Below, piece by piece: positions 12,243 through 23,540 of a DNA stretch of 64,000 nt; within the stretch, counting starts at the first letter, position 1; the number at the start of each line of letters is the position of its first letter. A program made the translations under genes and the position numbers. The stretch covers positions 63,100 through 127,099 of the forward strand of contig JAKOGI010002253.1 of the NCBI GenBank assembly GCA_029747015.1. The letters run 5' to 3'. The notes beneath the pieces are model-generated. The model was not told where the DNA came from and made no database searches. It saw nothing but the letters and a program-made list of their open reading frames with translations. Source of the DNA: Carnegiea gigantea. Its lineage: Eukaryota; Streptophyta; Magnoliopsida; Caryophyllales; Cactaceae.

Positions 12243-13820
12243 ATATCCCCATACCTAAGTTTTTCTCATCCTTGAGTAAAACAAAACTAAAAATACTAAA
12301 AACAAAAAAATAAAACCCTAACTCACTTTTGAAAGAATCATGATTGCACTTAGCATGTGCAACAAGCCCTTTAAACCCCTAGGTCACCCCCTAGTGGACG
12401 AATAAGATCTCGTGAGAGTTTGCAGAAGATATACCCACAAAATCTACTAAAAAAAAATAAATCGAGAAAGGAAAAGAGAAATAAAATAGAAAAACAGTTT
12501 GGATTTACAAACATAAATATACAAGGGAGAAGACTGTGCACATTCTAACTAACCAAGTCACCCATGTGGCAAAGATATTAGTTCGCATATAAAAAGAATG
12601 TACTCATCAAGACTCTCTACCCCATGAATGACATCAAAGCACTAACTTTTCACCCCACTGTACATCAAAACTTTAAATCTATCCCAGTGCTTGTGTGTAA
12701 GTGCATCATCATCCTAGGGCTTAAGTTTAACAAACTCAAACTCAATCCCACTTAACTGATACAAACTACATTATTGACTTATTTAACATAGGAAGCAAGC
12801 TTTCCCAGTAGCAGTATTATGCAAAGGGTAACACCAAGTAGCAGATGCCTCAAAGGGTAATGCCCAGTAGTGCATGTCTCAAAGGGATACTTGGCATTCC
12901 AAATTTCATTCCTTTTCTTTGGTTTTCATCATTTTCATTTTTGGAATGCAAACAAAAACCAGAGTAATCATATCAAGGAAAAGTGGGAGAGTCAATCATG
13001 AATGACTAAGACCTTAGGATAATGATGATAGTATAAATAAGAATTAGATCACACATCAATAATGAATAATTGGGGCTAGAATTAAGGTTTAGAATGACAC
13101 ACAAAGGACAGAGACCTATCATGCACATCACGCTTACATACAAGCTAATAGTCAGAGCACATGGGATTTAAACTAATCAGAATAGTGCGAAGCTTTCCCA
13201 AAAACATAACCAAAAAAAAAAACTTTTTGAATTTTTCAAAGTTTTTAAAATTTTTTAAACTTTTTTCAATTTTTTCAAACTTTTTTCAAATTTTTCCCAC
13301 CCCTAGACCTAAATCTCATAATATCCTCATTAGAAGTGAAAAGAAACATAAAATATAACCAAAAAGAAAAATAAATATACTAAAAGAAAAGAAGACTCAA
13401 AAAGAAAGGAAAATGACAAGACGCTAAACAAAAAGAAGTTAATAAAAATAAAATAAAGCAACAAATATATACAATAGAAAACAAAATAAAAAGAGAAGAT
13501 AAAGAGGAACGTTTATACCAGGTCAAGTGCAGAAGTATACCTAAGCTATAGCCTCTAGAAATGTATGTAAATAGAGACTTATGGAGCATCAGCCACTTCA
13601 TATCAAATGAAACAGCGCTGTGCAAATCAAAACCTATGGAGCATTAGCCACTTCATATCAAATGAAATAGCGCTGCGCAAATCAAAACCTATTAGAGCAC
13701 ATAGCATCTTTTCAAACATAGAAGATCAACTCTCAATAACATAGCAACAATAAAAAGTATAGAGTTGGAATCAAAAAGGGTACATCCACCATACCAATGA
13801 AGCACAAGTAAGGGTCCTCT
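12243..13820 (-). other. Noncoding 3' internal region of copy 1
   Basis: AT-rich internal sequence between the coding remnant and the 3' LTR. It includes three short repeats built on CAAAGGGTAA/CAAAGGGATA with CCCAGTAG-like spacers (12810-12895), T/A homopolymer runs near 13215-13300 and two similar 50-60 base units at 13575-13690 around CACTTCATATCAAATGAAA. No protein is supported. Parts from about 13300 on match the second copy near 39020. Confidence 0.6.
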
Positions 13821-13839
13821 TCAACTTGTCAAACTGTTG

Positions 13840-14880
13840 GGCTCAATTAGGAAATGCATAGACATACTTATGACAAGCCAGCATAGAGGTCATTTACCTA
13901 GAAATTTTATCAGCAGGAATGAGCAGTCCAGGCAAAATGGTGGGTCGGAAATCCACAAGTCTCTTAATTTAAAAAGGCGTAAGAGTCTGTTTGAAATTAA
14001 AATTCGCAATGACAAGATCATCAGACTCAATAGCTTCTGACTTGTAAGATTCGAAGAGGATGTCAGTTTGGATGGGGTCAAAAGAAAAAGATTCATACTC
14101 AGAACATAGATCCATATCCAAACTCACATTGCCATCAAACCCACATGAAAAAGATTCATATTCTATAATAAGAATATCATCATGAAAGTCCACATCAGCG
14201 GGCTCAACTGCCTTATCACATGACTTTTGTAAAATATCATTCTAGTTATCTAAATCATGAGGCTAAACTTCATTCGTGGTGCTAATATCTAACTCACTAG
14301 GTCTCTGAAGGTCTTCACCCACCCCAAAGTCACAAAAGTCATTCAAAGTGGTGGGTGGATCGGAGGAAACTAGGATATCCTCAATAACATCCTTATTTGA
14401 GCTAATATGGGGTGCAAGGTCTTGTGATAGAGACGTAGGGAGGTACTCTCTTGCTCTAGGCTAGGCAAAGGCTCAACATCTTGTAAATTGTGCCTAGACT
14501 AATAAGAGGGCTCAAACTATCATAAAGACTAGCATCAGGTTTTAGAGATCCTAAGCTAGAGTCAGGCCTACCGTAATTCTCCCTACTTTGATTAAAACAT
14601 TGAGAAAATTCAGCAATTCTCTGCTTCATAGTCTCCACCATTTTATCAGTCAATTCATTGATTTTCTTTTCAACACTTGCACAGGTAGCATCCACGTAAT
14701 CACGATATGAACAATTACAAGCATCATAATAAGAAGACTCACAGTATTCACACAAAAGAGGAGACACATAAGAGTCAAATGGGTCATATATATCTATAAA
14801 GTGATCCTGAGGGTAAGGATTAGCATGAAAATTATACTCACCATGAGTTGGATATCTAAAATTATTTTTAGCTTGTTCAA
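13840..14880 (-). pseudogene. CxxC/EYESFS protein of the non-autonomous family, copy 1
   Basis: The minus strand encodes a protein not recognisable as gag, RT or integrase. The N-terminal part (14767-14456) has CEYCESS and CNCSYRDYVDATC, then a helical, charged stretch (INELTDKMVETMKQRIAEF) and FNQSREN. The C-terminal part (14193-13969) has two EYESFS motifs about 24 residues apart and a NFNFKQTLT tail. Stops and frameshifts separate the two parts. The copy at 39498-40430 has the same order, so this is one protein of about 300 residues. The cysteines could bind a metal and the protein could serve as a gag substitute, but its function is unknown. Confidence 0.65.
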
Positions 14881-16075
14881 ATGCATAGGTATCCCAAGCT
14901 AGTTTTCAAAAGAAAACCCAAACTTCATCTTGAGTTTTAGTTAATAATCCTAGTATACCTCCAGGATAAATAGGCTCAACATAACCTCTATATCTAACAT
15001 TAAGACCCATAAAGATGACCACACAAATTTTCTATTTTTCAAAATCATGATTCAATTGAGCATGATAATCATTAAGTCATGACAAATAACTACAAAAAGT
15101 TTCATACTTAAATTGTGGAAAATTGAAAATTGGCATTCTTGAATTGCTCTTTTCAATTTTAAGAATATTTTTTTTTTTGGATTTTCAAACTTTTTTCCTT
15201 TTTTTTTTGGATACTGCTTTCCTATTATCGAAAGAAAGGTAAAAGGAAAAACAATGACTCTAAAAACTAATTACTAAAACTAAAACAAGACACCTAAATA
15301 ATTAAGTTAACAAAATAAACTTACAAAAAGAAAACCATATGACCAAAAGAAAAGAAAGGCCAAAAAGACTCAAACATCAAAAAGTAACCTAATACAAAAA
15401 ATAAAAAAGAAGCACACACAGAGAGCATGTACACCATTTTCTTACATCAAAAATGTAAAACAAAATTACAACTAAAAATAAAATTTCTAAAATTAGAACT
15501 CTATATACACGAAATTCAACACTATCACAGGGAACATAACTATATTTTTTTCCAATTTTTTTCTGTCTCGAAATAGTGCAGAAAAATGCAAACAAGAAAT
15601 TAATTCCAAAAATCACATAAAAAGCTGCACAATTCTAAAAATTCCAAAAACATTTGCAAAAACGCTAAAAATTATGCTAAAGCTAGGAAAAATATTAGTA
15701 CAGTAAAAGTCACACCAGAAATACTCTAAAAATTCAAATAGAATCTATATCAGTACAAAAATCTACACTATTCTGATTTTTTTGGGATCAGTTTTGCCTT
15801 GTTTCGTTTTACTGCACATAAACTAGATTCATTAGTACTATTTTTTTCAGCAACAAATGACCTCTAAAAATTAAAATAAAACCAATCTCAACAAAAATCA
15901 AAAATCAAAATCAAAATATTAACTTAATACAAAATCAAAAATAAACTAAACTAAATTACTAAAACTAAATAATGACTTGATTAAAACTAAAAATCACAAC
16001 TCTAAAATTAAAACGAAAACAAATCGAATGACTCTAATAACTAAACTACGACTCGACACAGCCAGATTTCACAAA
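14881..16075 (-). other. 5' internal leader of copy 1
   Basis: A very A-rich (plus strand) stretch between the primer site and the coding remnant, with many runs of A and repeated AAAACTAAA-like words. No credible frame exists. The same kind of leader lies at 40680-41790 in the second copy. Confidence 0.6.
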
Positions 16076-16100
16076 CCATCCCCAAAAATAGCGCCAAAAA
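16076..16100 (-). other. Primer-binding site of copy 1
   Basis: Read on the minus strand, TTTTTGGCGCTATTTTTGGG follows the LTR end. It matches the Asp-tRNA-type site TTTTTGGCGCCGTTGCCGGG used by Athila, apart from a few changes. This fixes the element on the minus strand and suggests that Athila/Tat-like enzymes mobilised it. Confidence 0.75.
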
Positions 16101-16102
16101 CT

Positions 16103-17462
16103 TGTTAGTAATTTTTCACAAGTATACAGTTTATCATTGTAATATTTCGGATGTCGATCCACATAGATGGCTGTGAAATTAGGTTACCAAAAATCCTAAA
16201 CTAATTTAAGACTAAATAAACAATATTAACTCACGGAATTGCGATTTCTAACTTGTAAAGACCCGAAACCAAAATAAGGATGAAGCACCAAATTGCCAAT
16301 AATTTTAACCCACCAACACTTATCTGTAACTATTTCATGAACTTGAGTACAGGAGCAGAGAAAAACGACGCAGAGGGAAACGACATCAGAAAAGCAAACC
16401 AAAACTTGGGCAATTCAAACCAAATTATGAAAACTAAATTACAACATCAATCTTCCATTAATTAATAAGCAAATTATATCAATCTCTGAAACTAAGCACT
16501 CAATTTAAACGGAAAAGAATTGAACCATACTCCCCTGCCTCAACTTTTGTAGCCTCCATTGCAGCCCCCCTCGGTCCCTCCATCTCCCATAACCCTTGTC
16601 CTGATGATGGCGATGATGATGGAATGATGGGTAACCGTTGCGGAGAGTAATGGCAATACGAATGTTGGACATTAAAGGAAGAGAGAGGAGCTCCGGTTAT
16701 GGCAGACAAACAAAACAGAGCAATTATTATAGCATCAATTATCGCATGAAGAAGGCAAAGCAACCGCAAGCTTTCGGACTTTCTGGAGAAGAAATCATCG
16801 AGGAAGAAGAAGGGGTGGGGGGAAGAAACAAAGAGCCCTGTTTTTGCTTTGGGTTTATTAGGTGTCGTGGAATGAGGAACAAGAAGAAGAAAAGGAGATA
16901 TGGAGAGACAGGGCTACGATTTCAGGCATGAGGGAGGCGAAGGGTTGCGGGGAAGGTGAAGAAGCTCAGGCGAATGAAGGAGCAGCATCTCGGTGTACCT
17001 ACTGGTGAAAACCATTTGGGCAGTGAGAAGAGAAGATGAAGAGGCTAGGGGTCCTGAGTATAAAGAGGAAAGAGAGAAGAAGCAACTAAACTGTGAGAAG
17101 ATGGCTAGAGGTCACGTGCCATGCATGTGCTGTTTTAAGTGAAGGGAAAAAAAAAAAAAACAAGAGTTCGGGTTGACATCTGGGCCGGCCCATGAGAGGG
17201 AAAGAAGAGGGGAAAAGAATGCTGTTTAGGCCTCTGTTTGGGCCTCGGTCTGTCACTGGTCGTAGGCTTCTGCCTGTTTTGTTTCCTTTCTGTTTTTGTC
17301 TTATCTTGGTTCAAACTTTGAGAACTTTATCCATTTTTTCCAAAATTTTCCAATCTCTACAAAATGAACAAAAAATGTCCTTAAAAATCTAATTAACTAA
17401 TTTATTTCGAGCGATTATTAGATAATAAAAGGGTATAAAATATCATAATTGTAGGTTTAACA
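16103..17462 (-). repeat. 5' LTR of non-autonomous copy 1
   Basis: 1360 bases, starting on the minus strand TGTTAAACCTAC and ending AATTACTAACA next to the primer site. It pairs with 10874-12242. Both share GGCCGGCCCA (minus TGGGCCGGCC) and a GA-rich region. Many small differences show an old insertion. Confidence 0.88.
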
Positions 17463-17870
17463 TGACTCTAGTCATGCAAGCTCTGGATTATAAGCTACCT
17501 CTTGAGGTAATGCGTGATGCAAGTGATTATGCTATTGTTGACCAACAGAAGGAAAATAAGCCATATGCTATATACTATGCAAGCCGTACTCTTGATGAGG
17601 TTCAAGTGAATTATGCCACGACGGAGAAAGAATTCTTAGCGGTTGTCTTTGCCCTAGAAAAATTTTCATCTTACTTGGTCAACTCCAAGGTCATTGTCTT
17701 TTCTGATCATGCTGCTTTGAAGCACTTAATAAAGAAATCTAACTCAAAGTCTCGACTCATCCGTTGGGTCCTCCTTCTTTAAGAGTTTGATTTGGAGATC
17801 AAAGACAAGGTTGGGTTGGCAAATGTGGTTGCCAATCATCTATCTCGCCTAGGCGCTGAGGCTATTCCTA
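17463..17870 (+). pseudogene. Athila RNase H
   Basis: The host pol resumes after the insert with the RT-linked RNase [49 protein letters not shown] and [13 protein letters not shown]. The conserved D, E and D of the family (DASD, EKE, SDH) are present. The expected Gly-Ala-Val block after DYA is missing a few residues, and a TAA at 17780-17782 interrupts LLL-x-EFDLEIKDK. It would remove the RNA strand during cDNA synthesis. Confidence 0.88.
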
Positions 17871-18695
17871 GTGAAGATCTCCCCATTGATGACTCCTTCC
17901 CCAATGATCAACTCTTCGCCATTTCCCACCAAGGCACCCCATGGTATGCTGATTTGGTCAACTTCAAAGAGTGCGAGGTGCTACCTCCAGGATTATTCTA
18001 CCAACAAAGGAAGAAATTTCTTTCTGATACCAAATACTATGTGTAGGAAGAACCTTTTCTTTACAAGCTGTGTGGAGATGGGATCTATAGAAGATGCTTG
18101 CCGAAAGATGACGTCCATAGTGTCTTGCGCCGTTGCCACTTCAACCTATGATCGACACTTTAGATCGGATAAGACGATTGCGAAAGTACTCCAAGCAGGC
18201 TTCTATTGGCCCACGCTTTTCAAAGGTGCAAGAAAATTTGTCATGACTTATGATAGATGTTAGATAAGAGGGAATATTACCAAGAGGCATGAGATGCCTC
18301 AAAGTGGCATACTTAAGGTTAAGTTGTTCGATGTATGGGGGATTAACTTCATGGGTCCTTTTCCTCCTTCCTGTAACAACCTCTATATCTTTCTGGCGGT
18401 TGTCTATGTTTCTAAATGGGTAGAACCCACTGTTGCCTCGACCAATGATTCCAAAGTTATCACTAAGTTCCTCAAAAAGAATATTTTCATAATGTTTGGA
18501 ACACCAAAAGCTCACCTAAGTGACAATGGAACACACTTTTGCAACAAGCCGCTTGAGTCACTATTGAAAAAATATAGGTATTTCATATGCCTACTATACC
18601 TTATCATCCCCAAATAAGGGGGCAAGTAGAGCTCTCGAATAGGGAGTTGAAGAGTATATTGGAGAAAGCGGTGGATCGATCCCGTAAAAATTGGT
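17871..18695 (+). pseudogene. Athila integrase, N-terminal and core part
   Basis: Linker and integrase are spread over several frames. The HHCC zinc finger survives in part (STYDRHFRSD...FVMTYDRC, 18130-18263). The core domain follows from 18294: DVWGINFMGPFPPS, then YVSKWVEPTVASTNDSKVIT and HLSDNGTHFCNK with the second catalytic Asp. After KNW the frame is cut at 18695 by a solo LTR flanked by TTGGT. Integrase would insert cDNA into the genome. Frameshifts and stops (for example 18050, 18262) disable it. Confidence 0.85.
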
Positions 18696-20937
18696 TGGAG
18701 AGCTTATCGTAAAGCTACAAATTAAACCACTACTTTGATTTATAAATAATATTTATAGCATAAGAAAGTAGGGATTGATCCCACGAGGAAAGATTATGAT
18801 AATAAGCTAGTTTAATTCTAAATGATTTTACTACTCGAATTTATTATAGCTTCTCTTTATATTACTAAATTAAATCAAATTTAATAGGTAAAAAAATCTG
18901 GAAAAATACTTAATATTGCTCCTAAATATTCCAAATTTAATTCTGAAAATAAAACAGTAAATAGCTATCCTAAATAATCTGAAAAATAAAAACAAAAATA
19001 ATAACACAGTATTAGACTGAAAATTAAAACAGAAAATAACAAGCAGAAAATTAATATTAAAAATTATAGAAAGTATCCAAATTAATATTCTATAATTTTA
19101 TAAATTTATAAATCCAAAATTATATGTAATTAAATTCAGAAAAATTAAAACAAAAAATTAACTACAAAAAATTAAACTGAAAATAAAATCTGAAATTAGA
19201 GAAAGAATAAACTACACTAATATAAATACAAAAATAAATAAACAAATGCCCAAATTGTAGGATATAATTTTCTAGACTTGATAAAACCCTAAAAACATAA
19301 AATAAAAATTAAAAATATAGCTTTCAGATTTATTAAAATAAAAACTTGCACATATCCAATTCATGAAATAATTCCGAAAAATTATCAAATAATTTCCAAA
19401 AATTCTAAAATTAAATAAAGGCAGAATGGGATACTATATAAATCCTAAAATGGACTAAAACATGAAAAAAAATCTAAAGGAACTAATTTTTACCCTAATT
19501 TCTAACAAACCAGTAAATAAATGGCAAAATAGAATAGAAATTAAATCTGAAAATTATAGTCACACTAAAAATCAAAGTCTGATTAATCTAATATTACCAA
19601 GACACTCTTAAAAGGCTACTCTTTTGGCAGAGTAAATGAAATTTATATTAAAGCTTATAAATTTAAGAATTAAAATTGAGAAAATACAGAAATTAATTAA
19701 AAAGTAAGGAATAATTATCAACAATACCAATTTATAAAAAACCTTTGCATAATCTATATCCACCTGGCAAATTAATATTTATCATCAACATACAAATCGA
19801 TTTATCCAAGAGTTAGACTGTAAAAGACACGCACCAGCGGATCCTCCCCATTTTTTCTTATATTATAGTTTATTAAGTCCAGCCCTAATATAAACCCTAC
19901 TAGTTTTGACAATCCTAACACCAGTGGAAGAATTTAATCAAACTAGAGCATTAAGCATTAGACAAACATCATCTAATGCCTTGTAACTAATTTACCAGTA
20001 AATTAATTTAACAAAGATCTATAACGATTATCTAATTGAAAGAGATGGGTTTGAGTCATCCATGATTAATTAGGGTGATACTAATGCCTAAAAGACTATA
20101 ACTTTTATGTATTAAAGCCTTTTAAACTATTGTATGAATTTGTATTAAACTAATTAGCATGCATTCTAATTAATCTAACGCAAACACCATAAACGATAAA
20201 TACTAATCGTTATAGAATCATGAATAAAAATCAACTAGACAATAAAGCATAAAACTTATTTTAAAATAATTAATTTAGCATGGTTTCAAATAGATTATAC
20301 TAAGTACAAGGGAATTACTCAACATATTGAAAATAAAATCACAAGAGTTAAGCAAAGATTTCATGTTAATAATATAAAGAGTTTAAACTAATAAAACAAA
20401 ATAAAAATAAAAAATTAGAACATGATAATGCAGCAGCGTGGAGAGGATGGTGGTGTAAGATGATGATGATGATGATAAACGATGATGGTGATGGTGGGTT
20501 GATCGTGATGATGGTGAGATGCAGTGAGGATAATCGATGAGTTTTGTGAGGAGAAGAGGTGAGGCGTCAATGATGGCTCACTAGGTTAGGCGTGAGGTGT
20601 TGGTTTTTATAACATTGTTCTACTAGGATTTTCCATTTTGGACTCCTTCTGTCCCAAGTCTTCTAGCTTCTCTTTAATTAGAAATAATAATCCAAATCCA
20701 AATAAATCCTTATGAAAATATTATTTTTCATAATTTATTATTTTTTTGGACCAATTTGATAAATTTGCTTGTAAAATTCTTCAGTAAATAAAACCCAAAC
20801 TTCAACGTCTTCTGTTCTCCTCTTTATTTTATCAATGCTTAACCTGAAAAATATATAAAATAAAGTAAATTAGATGAGATAATACATATAATATAATTAA
20901 AATAATTATTAAACGATGCATGATTTATGACTTGACA
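18696..20937. mobile_element. Solo LTR inside Athila integrase
   Basis: A 2242-base insert starts TGGAGAGCTTATCG and ends GACTTGACA. It is flanked by a perfect 5-base duplication TTGGT (18691-18695 and 20938-20942). When it is removed, integrase reads on as [17 protein letters not shown]. The interior is AT-rich, lacks open frames, has no primer site or second LTR, and carries a GAT-repeat patch near 20460-20520. These signs fit a solo LTR left by recombination, probably a minus-strand LTR, judging from GGGATTGATCCCACGAGG near its left end, a motif typical of LTR 3' parts. Confidence 0.8.
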
Positions 20938-20942
20938 TTGGT

Positions 20943-21400
20943 CACTCAAGCTTGATGATGCTCTTTGGGCTTATCGCACCGCCTATAAGACTCCTCTAGG
21001 CACCATTCCATGCCAAATTACCAATTGGTGTTTGAGAAGTCTTGTCACTTACTGGCAGGGATGGAACATAAGGCATATTAGGCTATAAAGACACTAAATT
21101 TTGATCTTAAAGCAACTGGAGAATGAAGATTATTGCAATTGAATGAGCCAGATGAAGTAAGGTTGGAGGCCCATAAGAGTTCACACATCTACAAAGAGAG
21201 AATTAAGAGATGGCATGACAAACACATCATGAAGAAGAGATTCGAAAAAGGTGATATGGTCCTATTGTTCAACTCGAGATTGAGATTATTTCCGGGCAAG
21301 CTGAAATCCCGGTGGTCGAGACCATTTCAAGTCACCAAAGTTCAACCTAGTAGGTTGAAATATGTAGTGGGTATACCGGTGTGTCCATAAATTCACTGCT
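20943..21400 (+). pseudogene. Athila integrase, C-terminal part
   Basis: Starts with [21 protein letters not shown] after the solo LTR and continues in shifted frames to [21 protein letters not shown] and QVTKVQ, the C-terminal DNA-binding part of Athila integrases. The frame at 21133-21390 carries [13 protein letters not shown] stop closes the polyprotein near 21390. Confidence 0.85.
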
Positions 21401-22177
21401 CTAGACCAATCATAGAAGTGTGGTCATGCTCTTAACCGTAAAAGAGTGCTTCTTGGGAGGCAACCGAAGCCCCTTTTATAGCTTTAATTTTCATTGTTCC
21501 TTATAGTTTTTCATAGCATTAAAAAAGAGTTTAAAAAAAGCCCAAAAAAACTGACAAAAAAAGGAGAAGAAAAAATTTAAAAAAATAAAAAGAAAAAGGA
21601 AAACAAGAAGGCATCACAAGACACAAAAGTAAGGAAGACAAAAAAGGAGAGAGAGAAACAAAAGATGTTGGGCACCACGGCCAAGTAGCCCAACAACATG
21701 GACGTGGGGGCGCCCAATCGGGAAAACCAAGAAACCGGGTGTCTAGTAGACACCACGGTAGGCCTATGGTCATGTCCACGGGCCGTGGTGATTTGCTACG
21801 GGCCACGGTCAAGGGATTTGACCACGGTGACCCTTCCTTTTTCCTCCAAATTCGCCTTCGACCTTGGCACATTCTCTCTCTACCCTCTTTCTCTCTTTAA
21901 ATCCAGCATTACTAAACCTCCATTTCTCCCTCATTTACTTCTCATTTTTACTCCATTTTCCCTCAAAACTCACCTTTTCACTTAATCTTTCTCTTTCTCC
22001 CACAATTTCACCTCTTTCCACCATTTCTTCTTCAACCTCATGTCACTTCACCCATCCTCCATAACCATCTTCTTCCCTCTCTATTTCTTCCTTTTTTTCA
22101 CTTAAATTCTTCATTTTTCTTTCTCAAATTTTATTTTTTATGGTTTTAGTTTTAATTTTTTTTCTATTTTTGCAACC
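21401..22177 (+). other. Spacer between pol and third ORF of Athila
   Basis: An A-rich run (21530-21660) is followed by a GC-richer block at 21665-21830 with repeated CCACGG/CCGTGG words, then a pyrimidine-rich leader (21840-22170) just before the next ATG. I see no supported protein in it. The pyrimidine-rich part may be the 5' leader of a subgenomic or spliced RNA for the third ORF, which is an inference. Confidence 0.5.
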
Positions 22178-23540
22178 ATGGCACCCATCAAGAGACAAAT
22201 GAGTATTAATGAGGTAGGATCATCTAGTCAAGCACTCTCCTGGCCTCAATGGACCTCCCGAGCCTCCACCAATGCACGAGCTCAAGGCAACATTCCTCAT
22301 CTTGGTTTAACTAACCCTGATCATGTTGCTAGATATGCCTGTTTTAATGAACGCATGATGGTGACAACTCGTTATTATGATGAGGAATTATTAGGCCGTT
22401 TAGGAATATTAGATGATATACGTGGTTATTTGCGCCGGGGGGTATGGGACATTTCATTAAATTTAAGGAGTATACATATCGGGACTTGACCTTAAAAGTC
22501 CTGAGTACCTTACATGTTGAGGTTACTAGAGTGGCTCAATGTCAAGCAGGTTACATTTCATTTTATCTGCAAGGGCAATTATATGAGTTGAACTTATGTA
22601 CCTTTAACAGCATATTTGGTTTTCTACCTAGCATAGATTTACCAAACCAACAAATCCCTCTGCAATTCAACCCCAATGCATTTTGGGGCGAGTTTTCGAG
22701 GGGTGTTAGATACAGTACTAGTTTTTCTAAATGCATCCATGTTAGGAACCCTTGTATTCAGGTAGCTTAGTATATCCTAACTTGTTGTTTCTTTCCTCGA
22801 GATGATAATTTGAATGTCCCGAGATTGTCTAAATTATATTTCTTATCTTGTATGCTTGATGTTCCACTTGACCCCAGGCTGTTTTTGGCCTGACAATTAT
22901 AAGGGTAGGATAGTCATTGGTGGCATTGTCACAATTATTGTTAGATTTTTAGGTATTGAGCCCAACCTTGAGGATAGAGTATCTGCGTCTAAGCGACTGA
23001 TCAAACCGCTTTTGACATAATGAACTTTTATAAAGTAGAGGCTGGATGTTTATGTTGGATTTACCCTGGGAATCAGCTGCTAGTGCTTCCCAATGTTGAT
23101 CGAACTATCTTACTTCACTAGGCTAGCCTTTATTGGGTACTTGGCGATGTCGAGATTGTTGAACCCGTACCCACTCCATCCCCTTATTCTAATCAAGCCG
23201 GACCTAGTTCTTTCTCCCGACCACCCTAAACTGACTACGCTAACCTCCAAGCCATCCTTTGGTCCATTCAGGAGGAGCAAGTATCCCTTTGAACATATGT
23301 TGCTTCTGAGAACGCCGTTCTTCGTGACTTTGTCCAGGTGCTCCATGACAAGCTCTAAGGGATGCTTGTTACTTAAACTCAATACTTCTAGGATCATAGA
23401 GCTTGTTTAGAGACTTAACGCGATTGGCATATCCCTTATGGTCAACCACCCCATCCACCTTCCCAACCTCCTTTCTAAGTGCTTTTTGCTACTTCCTTTC
23501 CCTTTTCTACTATTTGCACACATTGAGGACAATGTTTTGT
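22178..23540 (+). pseudogene. Athila post-integrase ORF (ATHILA ORF-1-like)
   Basis: An ATG in good context (ACCATGGCA) opens MAPIKRQMSINEVGSSSQA. Next come a frame with NPDHVARYACFNERM, then after a frameshift YRDLTLKVLSTLHVEV, QCQAGYISFYLQGQLYEL, FNSIFGFLPS and NPNAFWGE. The frame decays further through PRLSKLYFLSCML and GRIVIGGIVTIIVRFLGIEP. The order matches the plant ATHILA ORF-1 family (a protein encoded beside or after pol in Athila elements). This place is where env-like genes are sometimes reported, but I see no clear signal peptide or membrane segment. Its function is unknown. Confidence 0.7.

Larger units (their letters stand above)
10874..17462 (-). mobile_element. Non-autonomous gypsy-like element, copy 1, nested in Athila RT
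   Basis: A 6589-base element with TG...CA ends (plus-strand TGTTGGTAAT to GGTTTAACA), paired LTRs and a decayed 5-base target duplication, CGACT at 10869-10873 and TGACT at 17463-17467. Removing it rejoins the host RT reading (KEAL...) to the RNase H reading ([12 protein letters not shown]). It runs on the minus strand, since the Asp-tRNA-type primer site lies inside the 16103-17462 LTR. It has no RT or integrase. Its only recognisable coding matter is a CxxC/EYESFS protein shared with a second copy at 37262-43690. Confidence 0.88.
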
